From NCBI GenBank assembly GCA_022712835.1, contig JAFLJU010000112.1:1-5092 (forward strand): a stretch of DNA of 5,092 bases, in the 5' to 3' direction. The notes beneath the pieces were generated by a model, which ran no database searches, was not told where the DNA came from, and worked only from the letters and a program-made list of their open reading frames with translations. The position numbers and the translations under genes were made by a program. This DNA comes from Desulfobacteraceae bacterium. GTDB taxonomy: Bacteria; Desulfobacterota; Desulfobacteria; Desulfobacterales; Desulfobacteraceae. The number at the start of each line of letters is the position of its first letter. Position 1 is the first letter of the stretch. Positions 1 to 5,092 of the stretch are shown piece by piece.

Positions 1-1
1 T

Positions 2-328
2 ATGGTCACCAGTGGCGGTGAAAATATTTTTCCCGTGGAAATAGAAGATGCCTTGATGGATCATCCGGATATAGACGATGTTGCCTGTATCGGATATCCC
101 GATGATCGACTGGTGGAAATCGTTTTGGCCGTGATCCAGGTAAAGGAAGGCAGACAATTGAATGAAGAGCAAGTGATTGAGTTTGCCAAGTCAAAGCTTT
201 CTTTGTACAAAGTTCCCCGGAAAATTATTTTTGATCAGGTGCCACGAAACCCAACCGGTAAATTGATGAAACCCCAGTTGCGTGAGAAGTTTACCGGTCG
301 AAAAGAAGCATTTAAGCAATTGGTTTAA
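2..328 (+). CDS. AMP-forming acyl-CoA synthetase / ligase, C-terminal part (5' end outside window)
   Basis: This is the C-terminal domain of an ANL-superfamily enzyme, which activates a carboxylic acid with ATP and joins it to CoA through an acyl-adenylate. The visible 108 residues open with SGGENIFPVEIE (residues 4-15), the hinge-side motif that starts the mobile C-terminal domain. They then show the compact alpha/beta domain with a GYPDDRLVE segment (31-39). Near the end comes the A10 motif PRNPTGKLMK (81-90), in which Lys87 is the expected catalytic lysine of the adenylation step. The frame is open to the left edge, so the ATG at position 2 is internal and the roughly 400-residue N-terminal domain lies outside the window. 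The C-terminus is intact and ends in TAA. The gene lies about 190 bases upstream of a TRAP transporter on the same strand, so it may activate the imported acid. The substrate (fatty, aromatic or other acid) cannot be determined from this domain. Confidence 0.9.
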   Translation: MVTSGGENIFPVEIEDALMDHPDIDDVACIGYPDDRLVEIVLAVIQVKEGRQLNEEQVIEFAKSKLSLYKVPRKIIFDQVPRNPTGKLMKPQLREKFTGRKEAFKQLV

Positions 329-453
329 GGTATAATACAAATACCCCGTTCCTTCCTGACCTTTGAATTGAGTTGAGAGAACTTAGTTGACCTGATCTTG
401 GATTGCTGATACTTCAATATGCTTTAGTTTTGTTGAATTCCAAAAGTTGAAAC

Positions 454-483
454 CAGTGCTGGTACATTGTCGTTCCGGCACTG
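454..483 (+). repeat. Inverted repeat / hairpin in the leader upstream of dctP
   Basis: CAGTGC (454-459) is the exact reverse complement of GCACTG (478-483). Inside it, after one position that would be a U-G pair in RNA, GG (461-462) faces CC (475-476). The result is a nine-pair stem around a 12-base loop. It lies in the 193-base gap between the acyl-CoA synthetase and dctP, 38 bases before the dctP start codon. A short T run (498-502) begins about 14 bases after the stem, too far for a standard intrinsic terminator. It could be an operator dyad, a leader RNA structure or a weak terminator for the upstream gene; the sequence alone does not decide. Confidence 0.55.
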
Positions 484-505
484 TAATTGATAAAAACTTT
501 TTAAT

Positions 506-514
506 GGAAAGGAA
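506..514 (+). promoter_or_regulatory. Ribosome binding site of dctP, decides the start
   Basis: The purine-rich stretch GGAAAGGAA lies seven bases before the ATG at 522. It supports that start over the in-frame upstream ATGs at 447 and 504, which would add a non-signal-like extension in front of the hydrophobic core and leave the leader hairpin inside the gene. Confidence 0.7.
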
Positions 515-521
515 CTTAAGT

Positions 522-1598
522 ATGAAAATCCGAACATTATTACTATTGTTGCTTGTTCTAGTCGTGGGCTCTTTTATGTTCACTTCTCCTGTTTTTGCAA
601 AGGCAGCGCCAACTCTGGACAAATGGAAACCGGATTTTAATCCCAAGGGTGCCAAGTATCGATGCATTGTTTCCAATGTTTCCACCCCGGGGTTGATGGG
701 AACCCTGGCCGGTTTTGAAATCCGGGATGAAGTCTGGAAAAGAACAAAGGGCCAGATTTTTGTGGATTTTAAACCCTACTCCATGCTGGGCGGTGAAGTA
801 GAAGTTCTCAACATGGTTCAAATGGGTGCGGTTCAGGGCATGGGTGTCTCCTCGGTGGCCTCCACCAACCTGGGCCCAAGATTTGGTGTGGTGAATCTTC
901 CTTTCCTTGTGAACTCCTTTGAAAAGCTGGAAAAATTTATCAGCAACAAAGAATTGTTCAATCATTTCCTCATGGCAATGGATCACCAGGGAATGATCGG
1001 ATTGGATATTACCGGCTACGGCAACTACGGCTGGGCCACCACCGTTCCGGTGAGAAATATTGAAGATGCAAAAAAAATAAAATTTAGAATTGCGGAAGCA
1101 GCGGTAAATCAGCTTAGTTACAGAAATTGGGGATTTAACCCTGTTTCCATGCCATGGCCTGATGTTCCAGTTGCCCTGAAACAGGGAGTTATTACTGGCC
1201 TTGACCATACCCCTACGGTGTGTAATGTGACCAAAAAATTTGAAGTTGCCAAGTATTTCACCCAGATTAACTATGCCCAGGGGCTTTTTATCTGGGTTTT
1301 TAATAAAGCCTGGTTGGCAAAACTGCCTGCTGACTTAAGAGAGGCCTTTGTTTCAAGTGTTCACGATGTCTGTGCCGCAAGTCGCATCAAGTCTCTGACC
1401 GAAGAGAATACCAACATTGAAAAGGCAAAAGCCTCTGGAGTTGAATTTTTTCAGCTTTCCGATGGAGACATGGCGACCCTATTGCAACAGAGCGAGGGAA
1501 CCTATGAAAAATATGCTCCTGAAATCAATAAAATTTATCCCAATGATACCTATAAATCGGATGGTTACTTGAAAGAAGTTCAGAATTTCTTGAAATAA
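522..1598 (+). CDS. dctP: TRAP transporter solute-binding protein, DctP family
   Basis: This is the periplasmic receptor of a tripartite ATP-independent transporter: it captures an organic acid and hands it to the QM membrane permease. The start at 522 gives 358 residues, a normal length for the family. It also gives a classical signal peptide: Lys2 and Arg4, a leucine-rich core at about 6-20, and a probable signal peptidase I cut after VFA at residue 26. Family features follow: a GGEVEVLNMVQMGAVQG segment (about 90-106), the KIKFRIAE segment with Arg189 in the position of the conserved substrate-carboxylate-binding arginine, NPVSMPW (206-212), and KQGVITGLDHT (220-230), which matches the usual ALQQGVVDG motif. 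It is followed 55 bases later by dctQ and then dctM. The conserved arginine argues for a carboxylate ligand, but the substrate is unknown. The dctP symbol denotes the family, not proven dicarboxylate transport. Confidence 0.93.
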   Translation: MKIRTLLLLLLVLVVGSFMFTSPVFAKAAPTLDKWKPDFNPKGAKYRCIVSNVSTPGLMGTLAGFEIRDEVWKRTKGQIFVDFKPYSMLGGEVEVLNMVQMGAVQGMGVSSVASTNLGPRFGVVNLPFLVNSFEKLEKFISNKELFNHFLMAMDHQGMIGLDITGYGNYGWATTVPVRNIEDAKKIKFRIAEAAVNQLSYRNWGFNPVSMPWPDVPVALKQGVITGLDHTPTVCNVTKKFEVAKYFTQINYAQGLFIWVFNKAWLAKLPADLREAFVSSVHDVCAASRIKSLTEENTNIEKAKASGVEFFQLSDGDMATLLQQSEGTYEKYAPEINKIYPNDTYKSDGYLKEVQNFLK

Positions 1599-1653
1599 TC
1601 CCTTTTGTTGAGATGTTTGGATTCATCGTTAATCTTAAAACAGGACTTGGTTT

Positions 1654-2136
1654 ATGCTTGGAAAAATGCTGAAAAAATTTGATGGTGCAGTGACCCGGAT
1701 TGAAGAATGGACACTCTTTGTCCTAGTCATCTCAGCGCTGTTATCGCTTTTTGCAAACGTGGTATTACGGTACGGATTTAATTACACCCTTGCCTGGAGC
1801 GAGGAGCTGGTTCGTATTGTGATCATTTACACCACTTTTGTCGGGGCCAGCGTCGCAGTCAAACAACGGGCAATGATTCGGATTGATGCCGTTGTTCAGA
1901 TTTTTCCAAAGCTTAAACCGGGTCTGACCGTTTATACCAGTTTGCTCATGCTTTTTTTTGCCGGGATGATGGTCTATTACGGGTATCAAATGACCCATCT
2001 GCAATATGTGACCCACCAAAAAACCATTATCATGCAGATACCGCTTGTGGCCGTTTATGCCATCATGCCCGTCATGGGCGTGATGGTCGGTATCCGAACG
2101 ATCCAGGTGATGATTCAAGATTTTAAATCCAGATAA
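1654..2136 (+). CDS. dctQ: TRAP transporter small membrane subunit, DctQ family
   Basis: This is the small integral membrane subunit that pairs with DctM in the inner membrane. At 160 residues it has the usual size, with four predicted membrane helices at about 20-38, 52-69, 91-110 and 129-150. The family signature is clear between helices 1 and 2: Asn35, Arg39-Tyr40 and Phe42, then Trp48 and the Glu50-Glu51 pair with Arg54, followed by a small-residue stretch and the QRAMIRID loop (71-78). In many relatives this loop carries a histidine, where Met74 stands here. A CAGGA Shine-Dalgarno element (1641-1645) lies eight bases before the ATG. The stop codon is 18 bases from the start of dctM, consistent with co-transcription. 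In related systems this subunit forms a scaffold for the elevator-type M subunit. Confidence 0.92.
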   Translation: MLGKMLKKFDGAVTRIEEWTLFVLVISALLSLFANVVLRYGFNYTLAWSEELVRIVIIYTTFVGASVAVKQRAMIRIDAVVQIFPKLKPGLTVYTSLLMLFFAGMMVYYGYQMTHLQYVTHQKTIIMQIPLVAVYAIMPVMGVMVGIRTIQVMIQDFKSR

Positions 2137-2154
2137 TAAAGGGGCCTTTCTTCC

Positions 2155-3447
2155 ATGCAGATGAGTGATCTGATAATTCTATGTATTCTCCTGGGGTTCA
2201 TGACCTCCTATGTGCCTGTTTTCCTGAGTCTTTTCTTCACGGCCAGTATTGGTTTTGTCTTTTTTCTGGATATTCCCCTGGCGCTTTTGTCACAAACCCT
2301 TTTTCGAAGTCTGGACAAGTTCTCCCTTGTGGTGGTGCTGTTTTTTATCCTCTGCGGGAATATCATGGCCAAGGGAAAAATGGTTGAGAAATTAATGAAT
2401 CTTGCCAATTCACTTGTGAGCTGGCTGCCCGGCGGGCTTGGTATGGCAGGGGTTATCGGTTGCGGGTTGTTTGGCGCCATATCCGGATCCACCGTTGCAA
2501 CGGTTGTGGCCCTGGGCGGTTTCATGATTCCTGCCCTGATTAAAAACGGATATGACGAGGATTATACCCTGGGGTTAATGACCACCTCACCAAATCTCGG
2601 GGTGATTATCCCCCCGAGTATCAGCATGATTTTTTATTCAATGATCAGTAATGAGTCCCTGGAAGGATTGTTTATTACAGGATTTGTCCCGGGAATTATG
2701 ATTATTTTTTGTGTGTGTCTCTATTCGTTTTTGAAATATCGAAAAAGAACGGATATCAAAAAGTTTCCCGCTCCCAACTTTAGTCAATTGTTTCAAATTC
2801 TCAAAGAGGGATTTTGGGCAATCATGCTCATCGTGATTATTTTCGGCGGTATTTTTTCAGGATTGTTTACCGCCAATGAAGCGGCTGTCGTAGCAAGTGT
2901 CTATGCCTTTTTTGTGGAGTATTTTATCTATAAGTCCATGAATTTTGTAGATATCAAGAGTGTGACCATAAGTTCCGCCGTCACCTCGGCCACCTTGTTG
3001 CTGATTGTGGCCTCGGCCACCTGTTTTGGCCGGTATCTCACCTTTGAAAACATCCCCAACCGGGTGGCGGAAGTGGTGGTGGGCAATATCTCTTCCCCCA
3101 TCGTTTTCTTGCTGGTCATGAACATCTTGTTGCTTATTATCGGCATGTTCATGGATATCATCTCTGCCACATTGATTTTGGGGCCTGTCTTTTTACCCCT
3201 TTTGGGGCCCTTTAATGTGGACCCCATGCACTTCGGGCTGATCATGACGGTAAATCTTGCCATTGGTTATTGCACCCCTCCCATGGGGGTCAGCCTTTTT
3301 ATCACCGGGGCGCTTGCCAAGCGGGATATCATTTTTGTATCCAAGGCGGTCATGCCCTTTCTGGCCATCCAGATCGGGGTGCTTTTCTTTTTAACCTATT
3401 GCCCGAGCGTTGTTCTCTTTTTGCCAAAATTGTTCGGATATTATTGA
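2155..3447 (+). CDS. dctM: TRAP transporter large permease, DctM family
   Basis: This is the large permease subunit that carries out substrate translocation, expected to be driven by a sodium gradient as in characterised TRAP systems. It has 430 residues, typical of the family, and is hydrophobic throughout with about a dozen membrane segments. Family motifs are intact: GCGLFGAISGSTVATVVALG (102-121), SPNLGVIIPPSI (145-156), GLFTANEAAVVASVYAF (236-252), GMFMDIISATLILGPVF (330-346) and NLAIGYCTPPMGVSLFI (367-383). The two half-motifs, GSTVA and TPPMG, lie where sodium and substrate are coordinated in solved homologues. An AAAGGGG Shine-Dalgarno element (2138-2144) precedes the ATG at 2155; a second ATG at 2161 is also possible and would remove only two residues. 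It is the last gene of the P-Q-M set, and no convincing intrinsic terminator follows. Confidence 0.94.
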   Translation: MQMSDLIILCILLGFMTSYVPVFLSLFFTASIGFVFFLDIPLALLSQTLFRSLDKFSLVVVLFFILCGNIMAKGKMVEKLMNLANSLVSWLPGGLGMAGVIGCGLFGAISGSTVATVVALGGFMIPALIKNGYDEDYTLGLMTTSPNLGVIIPPSISMIFYSMISNESLEGLFITGFVPGIMIIFCVCLYSFLKYRKRTDIKKFPAPNFSQLFQILKEGFWAIMLIVIIFGGIFSGLFTANEAAVVASVYAFFVEYFIYKSMNFVDIKSVTISSAVTSATLLLIVASATCFGRYLTFENIPNRVAEVVVGNISSPIVFLLVMNILLLIIGMFMDIISATLILGPVFLPLLGPFNVDPMHFGLIMTVNLAIGYCTPPMGVSLFITGALAKRDIIFVSKAVMPFLAIQIGVLFFLTYCPSVVLFLPKLFGYY

Positions 3448-3468
3448 TGGCCTCGTAAAAATTAAAAG

Positions 3469-3540
3469 ATCAAATTACCCTCACTTTTGATGCCCCTTAT
3501 GGCCGCTGTAACTTGCATCCGGATGAGGGGTTTTGAAGTG
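3469..3540. repeat. Cluster of inverted repeats downstream of dctM
   Basis: Three overlapping dyads are visible. ATCAAA (3469-3474) pairs with TTTGAT (3486-3491). CACTT plus CCCCT (3482-3497) pairs with AGGGG plus AAGTG (3526-3540), with an unpaired bulge between the two arms. CATCCGGATG (3516-3525) is a perfect ten-base palindrome. None is followed by a T run, so I do not call an intrinsic terminator. They could slow transcription at the end of the TRAP operon, or be debris of a mobile element. Confidence 0.35.
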
Positions 3541-3635
3541 AATTAGAAGGGATTTCTTTTGGCTTGACAGGGTCTTGGCGGATTTCAGAAGGCGTGGCCA
3601 TGGAAAAACAGGATAATGCTTTTTCTGGAATGTAT

Positions 3636-3830
3636 TTACCAATAACATCTTCGCTGATTTTGGCAAAATGTACTGCATAGCCCTGTTTCCGGTTGACTAT
3701 AAACGTATGGATACTTGTGTGAAGGTACTGCTTCTGTCCAGAACTGATCAAACATTTTCCTAGGCCTGGGACTCAGAAATTCCCAGGGATCGAAAAGTGG
3801 AAGCTGATTGTGGTCATTTGCAAGGATCAT
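3636..3830 (-). pseudogene. Possible decayed transposase fragment (N-terminal part)
   Basis: The - strand frame starting at 3830 encodes a 64-residue peptide. Its early part, NQLPLFDPWEFLSPRPRKMF (residues 8-27), resembles the N-terminus of IS transposases I recall from deltaproteobacteria, which begin with an LFDPW motif followed by a basic KRRKLLD segment and a tryptophan. The resemblance stops after about residue 31, and no catalytic DDE region follows. A second - strand frame (3497-3751) continues past the stop with a plausible-looking peptide (VHFAKISEDVIGKYIPEK), which may reflect a frameshift or internal deletion. No Shine-Dalgarno element precedes the ATG and no terminal repeats can be paired. 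The assignment rests on motif memory only; the frame could be chance. Confidence 0.3.
3765..3787. repeat. Perfect 7-bp inverted repeat
   Basis: CCTGGGA (3765-3771) and TCCCAGG (3781-3787) flank a nine-base loop. The repeat lies inside the possible transposase fragment, over its WEFLSP coding part, and has no T run on either strand. It may be incidental to the coding sequence. Confidence 0.35.
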
Positions 3831-3837
3831 TGAATGA

Positions 3838-3863
3838 ACCCTAAATTATTGATAATATAGGGT
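3838..3863. repeat. AT-rich inverted repeat
   Basis: ACCCTA (3838-3843) and TAGGGT (3858-3863) form the outer stem. After one A-A mismatch, ATTA (3845-3848) and TAAT (3853-3856) extend it, leaving a four-base loop. It sits eight bases from the start of the possible transposase fragment and about 70 bases past the response regulator stop. It could be an element end or a weak transcription barrier; neither strand has a T run directly after it. Confidence 0.4.
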
Positions 3864-3882
3864 CTACCATATATAAATGCTC

Positions 3883-3926
3883 AAAAAAAAATGCCGATAT
3901 TCATTATAAAATAAATTGGTTATATC
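3883..3926 (-). terminator. Weak candidate terminator of the response regulator gene
   Basis: Read on the - strand, GATAT (3926-3922) and ATATC (3900-3896) can pair just after the response regulator stop codon. Five bases later comes a run of nine T (3891-3883). The stem is short and AT-rich with a loop of over 20 bases, so efficiency would be low. The T run and its position are the main support. Confidence 0.3.
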
Positions 3927-3933
3927 ACTATAA

Positions 3934-4491
3934 TTAAATACCCTTGTCCACAATGTTCTGGTTGTGGAGAAGCCTTTCCTGGATGCCCTTGGAGATCCCC
4001 CAGTTTTTTTCAAACTCATCCCAAAAGGCCGGGTCGCTTTCCTTCCAGTTTTTGCCAAAACGCAGGTTAAAGTGGTTTCCTAACTTTTCAAACAATAGTT
4101 TCCATGTGGGTTGCCCTTGATCCTGGGCGCCCAAAAGATCATTGATCAAGGTGTCAAGGTCACTTAAATGTTCCTTGGCAAGATAGGAGATGGCGCCTTT
4201 TTTAATGGATTCCATCAGGGAATCGGGGCTGAGGGAATTTGCCGTGAGCATCACCGCCGGTATATCTCGGTATACACATTCTTCCAGAAGTTTAATCCCG
4301 TTCACCCCCATGATATCCAGAATGGCCAGGTCATAACGGGTCTGAAGGATCATTTCCGATGCGGTTTCATAGTCCTGGGCCACATCCACATTAGCCGGGT
4401 CAAGGATTTCCTCAATGGTTTCAATTACGTCCCATTCATCATCCACGGCCAGTATGTGTTTGCCTTTGAGAAAAGAATTTGTTTGTGTCAT
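3934..4491 (-). CDS. Single-domain response regulator (REC) with C-terminal extension
   Basis: This is a 185-residue cytoplasmic two-component receiver protein. The REC domain spans about residues 11-121 and has all the key residues: the acidic pair Asp17-Asp18 in AVDDE, the phosphoacceptor Asp59 in LAILDIMG, the switch Thr83 in VMLTAN, the aromatic Tyr103 and the conserved Lys106 in SYLAKE. The rest (about 122-185) is a charged, aromatic-rich tail with FEKLGNHFNLRFGKNWKE (134-151) and DPAFWDEFEKNW (153-164). It matches no DNA-binding, GGDEF, HD-GYP or CheB-type output domain that I know. A Shine-Dalgarno element AGGGAGA (4505-4499 on the - strand) sits seven bases before the ATG. The gene converges on dctPQM and has no kinase beside it in the window. 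The DIMGVNG loop and the tail remind me of a repeated family of orphan regulators in Desulfobacterales, but this is memory, not a search. Output is probably protein-protein interaction. Confidence 0.88.
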   Translation of the reverse strand: MTQTNSFLKGKHILAVDDEWDVIETIEEILDPANVDVAQDYETASEMILQTRYDLAILDIMGVNGIKLLEECVYRDIPAVMLTANSLSPDSLMESIKKGAISYLAKEHLSDLDTLINDLLGAQDQGQPTWKLLFEKLGNHFNLRFGKNWKESDPAFWDEFEKNWGISKGIQERLLHNQNIVDKGI

Positions 4492-4499
4492 ATGGGTTT

Positions 4500-4641
4500 C
4501 TCCCTATGATTTTATATATAATAAGGTATAAAATTATTTTTGTGGTTTATTGTTCCGTGATTTTTCACTTTGCATTATAATAATTAATCATATTTATTTA
4601 TTTTCCTAATTTAAAAAAATTAGCGAAATCAGGTTGAAAAG
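4500..4641. other. AT-rich non-coding upstream region of the response regulator
   Basis: This stretch is strikingly richer in A and T than the flanking genes and has no open frame of note. It contains the start-proximal region of the - strand response regulator gene. Several TATA-like hexamers lie between 4510 and 4535, but none is paired with a good -35 element at proper spacing, so no promoter is named. A perfect dyad, CTAATTT (4606-4612) and AAATTAG (4617-4623) around AAAA, lies about 115 bases upstream of the start codon and may be a protein-binding site. Confidence 0.5.
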
Positions 4642-4707
4642 TCAAGCTAATAAGATCTCAAAGGCAATAAGAGCCAACTGTAAATCTGACGAGATGAGCT
4701 GATTTCC

Positions 4708-4745
4708 GGAGGAAGAGGAAGAGGAAAAGGAGGTCAGAAGGTCAG
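4708..4745 (+). repeat. Purine tract with short tandem repeats
   Basis: Positions 4708-4733 are purines only, built around repeated GGAAGA units. They run straight into a direct repeat of AGGTCAG (4731-4737 and 4739-4745). The GGAGGT inside it looks like a strong Shine-Dalgarno element, but no frame of useful length starts after it on the + strand. Confidence 0.6.
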
Positions 4746-4897
4746 TCGCTTGGAAAAAGCTTGATATAAAAAGAATACCAGAACTGGTTTCAATAGACAA
4801 GGCGCTTGCTTTAAACAAGGACGGTTTTATGTGAACCGGGGCGTGGAAACTAAAGTGCACACAGTGAATTGAATCGTGGATTGACAATATGATTTTG

Positions 4898-4923
4898 AAA
4901 AACAAAACCAGATGCAAATGGTT
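4898..4923 (-). terminator. Weak candidate terminator of the right-edge gene
   Basis: On the - strand, AACCA (4923-4919) and TGGTT (4910-4906) can form a five-pair stem around an eight-base loop, followed by a T-rich stretch (TTGTTTTT). It lies directly after the stop codon of the - strand gene at the window edge. The stem is short, so this is a tentative call based mainly on position. Confidence 0.28.
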
Positions 4924-4929
4924 GGGGGA

Positions 4930-5092
4930 TTATTTCTTGGCCGGTACCGGTCGGGGTGGGTTGCAGCGCAATGACGGAACAATTTTGACAGCTTCTAAAT
5001 TTCGTTCCGCTAAAAGCCGTGAACTGCGGTCCAGTGGGTCCTCAAACAGCACGTCTTTCTTAACGCTCCACTGCATTAAGAATCTGTACAAA
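4930..5092 (-). CDS. Unidentified protein, C-terminal 53 residues (5' end outside window)
   Basis: A - strand frame is open from the right edge to a TAA at 4932-4930. It is the only one of the three - strand frames there without an early stop. The peptide includes LMQWSVKKDVLFEDPLDRSS (residues 5-24), then LLAERNLEAVKIVPSLRC (26-43), and ends in a proline-rich basic tail, NPPRPVPAKK. The mixed charged and hydrophobic composition looks like real protein, and a weak terminator-like structure follows the stop. I recognise no domain. It reads in the same direction as the response regulator but is separated from it by about 440 bases, so co-transcription is doubtful. Confidence 0.45.
   Translation of the reverse strand, partial: LYRFLMQWSVKKDVLFEDPLDRSSRLLAERNLEAVKIVPSLRCNPPRPVPAKK

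Larger units (their letters stand above)
4642..4929. other. Region without a convincing gene
   Basis: A - strand frame here (4642-4917) could be opened from a TTG, but it has no Shine-Dalgarno element, a serine run that merely mirrors the purine tract on the other strand, and no recognisable motif. The + strand frames are broken by stops. Together with the AT-rich part to its left, the stretch between the response regulator and the right-edge gene is about 440 bases without a supported gene. It may be a regulatory region or the remains of one or more decayed genes. Confidence 0.45.

Noticed and set aside
331..336. TATAAT matching a -10 box just after the synthetase stop codon
   Set aside because: No acceptable -35 hexamer lies 16-18 bases upstream; a single hexamer in AT-rich DNA is expected by chance.
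387..415. TTGACC at 387-392 as the -35 element of a dctP promoter
   Set aside because: The hexamer at 17-base spacing (TACTTC) is a poor -10 match, so no promoter is called.
447..521. Longer dctP starting at the ATG at 447
   Set aside because: The extra 25 residues precede a textbook signal peptide and would bury its N-region; a good ribosome binding site sits right before the ATG at 522, and the leader hairpin would fall inside the gene.
558..1208. Long - strand frame opposite dctP
   Set aside because: It is a shadow of the well-supported dctP gene and shows no family features.
4881..4886. TTGACA as a -35 box on the + strand
   Set aside because: No -10-like hexamer is found at the right distance and no + strand gene follows.
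4642..4917. 91-codon - strand frame with a serine run
   Set aside because: It starts with TTG, has no Shine-Dalgarno element and no known motif, and the serine run simply mirrors the purine tract on the other strand.
4941..4950. Perfect palindrome CCGGTACCGG
   Set aside because: It lies within the last codons of the - strand partial gene (Pro-Val-Pro codons) and needs no separate explanation.

Overview
The window looks like a chromosomal piece of a Gram-negative anaerobe, most likely a sulfate-reducing deltaproteobacterium of the Desulfobacterales (Desulfobacula/Desulfobacter type). This is inferred from three things: moderate-to-low GC coding sequence, a stand-alone response regulator of a kind I associate with that group, and the pairing of a TRAP transporter with an acyl-CoA synthetase. 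No marker gene fixes the taxonomy.

Left part (1-3447, + strand): the 3' end of an AMP-forming acyl-CoA synthetase gene is followed, after a leader that contains a strong hairpin, by a complete tripartite TRAP transporter. Its parts are the periplasmic binding protein (dctP type, 522-1598), the small membrane subunit (dctQ type, 1654-2136) and the large permease (dctM type, 2155-3447). The gaps within the transporter set are 55 and 18 bases, so P, Q and M look like one transcription unit. The likely logic is sodium-driven uptake of an organic acid, which the neighbouring ligase may then activate to its CoA thioester. The substrate cannot be read from the sequence.

Middle (3448-3933): a gene-poor stretch between convergent genes. 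It holds several inverted repeats and, on the - strand, a short reading frame whose start resembles the N-terminus of an IS transposase. I read it tentatively as a decayed insertion sequence.

Right part (3934-5092, - strand): a complete single-receiver-domain response regulator (3934-4491) with an undefined C-terminal extension and no DNA-binding or enzymatic domain. Upstream of it is a very AT-rich non-coding stretch (about 4500-4640) and then a region with a purine tract but no convincing gene (to 4929). At the right edge is the last 53 codons of an unidentified - strand gene (4930-5092).

I did not find a clear previously undescribed system. The points most worth a second look are the response regulator's C-terminal tail, the hairpin in the TRAP leader and the possible transposase remnant.
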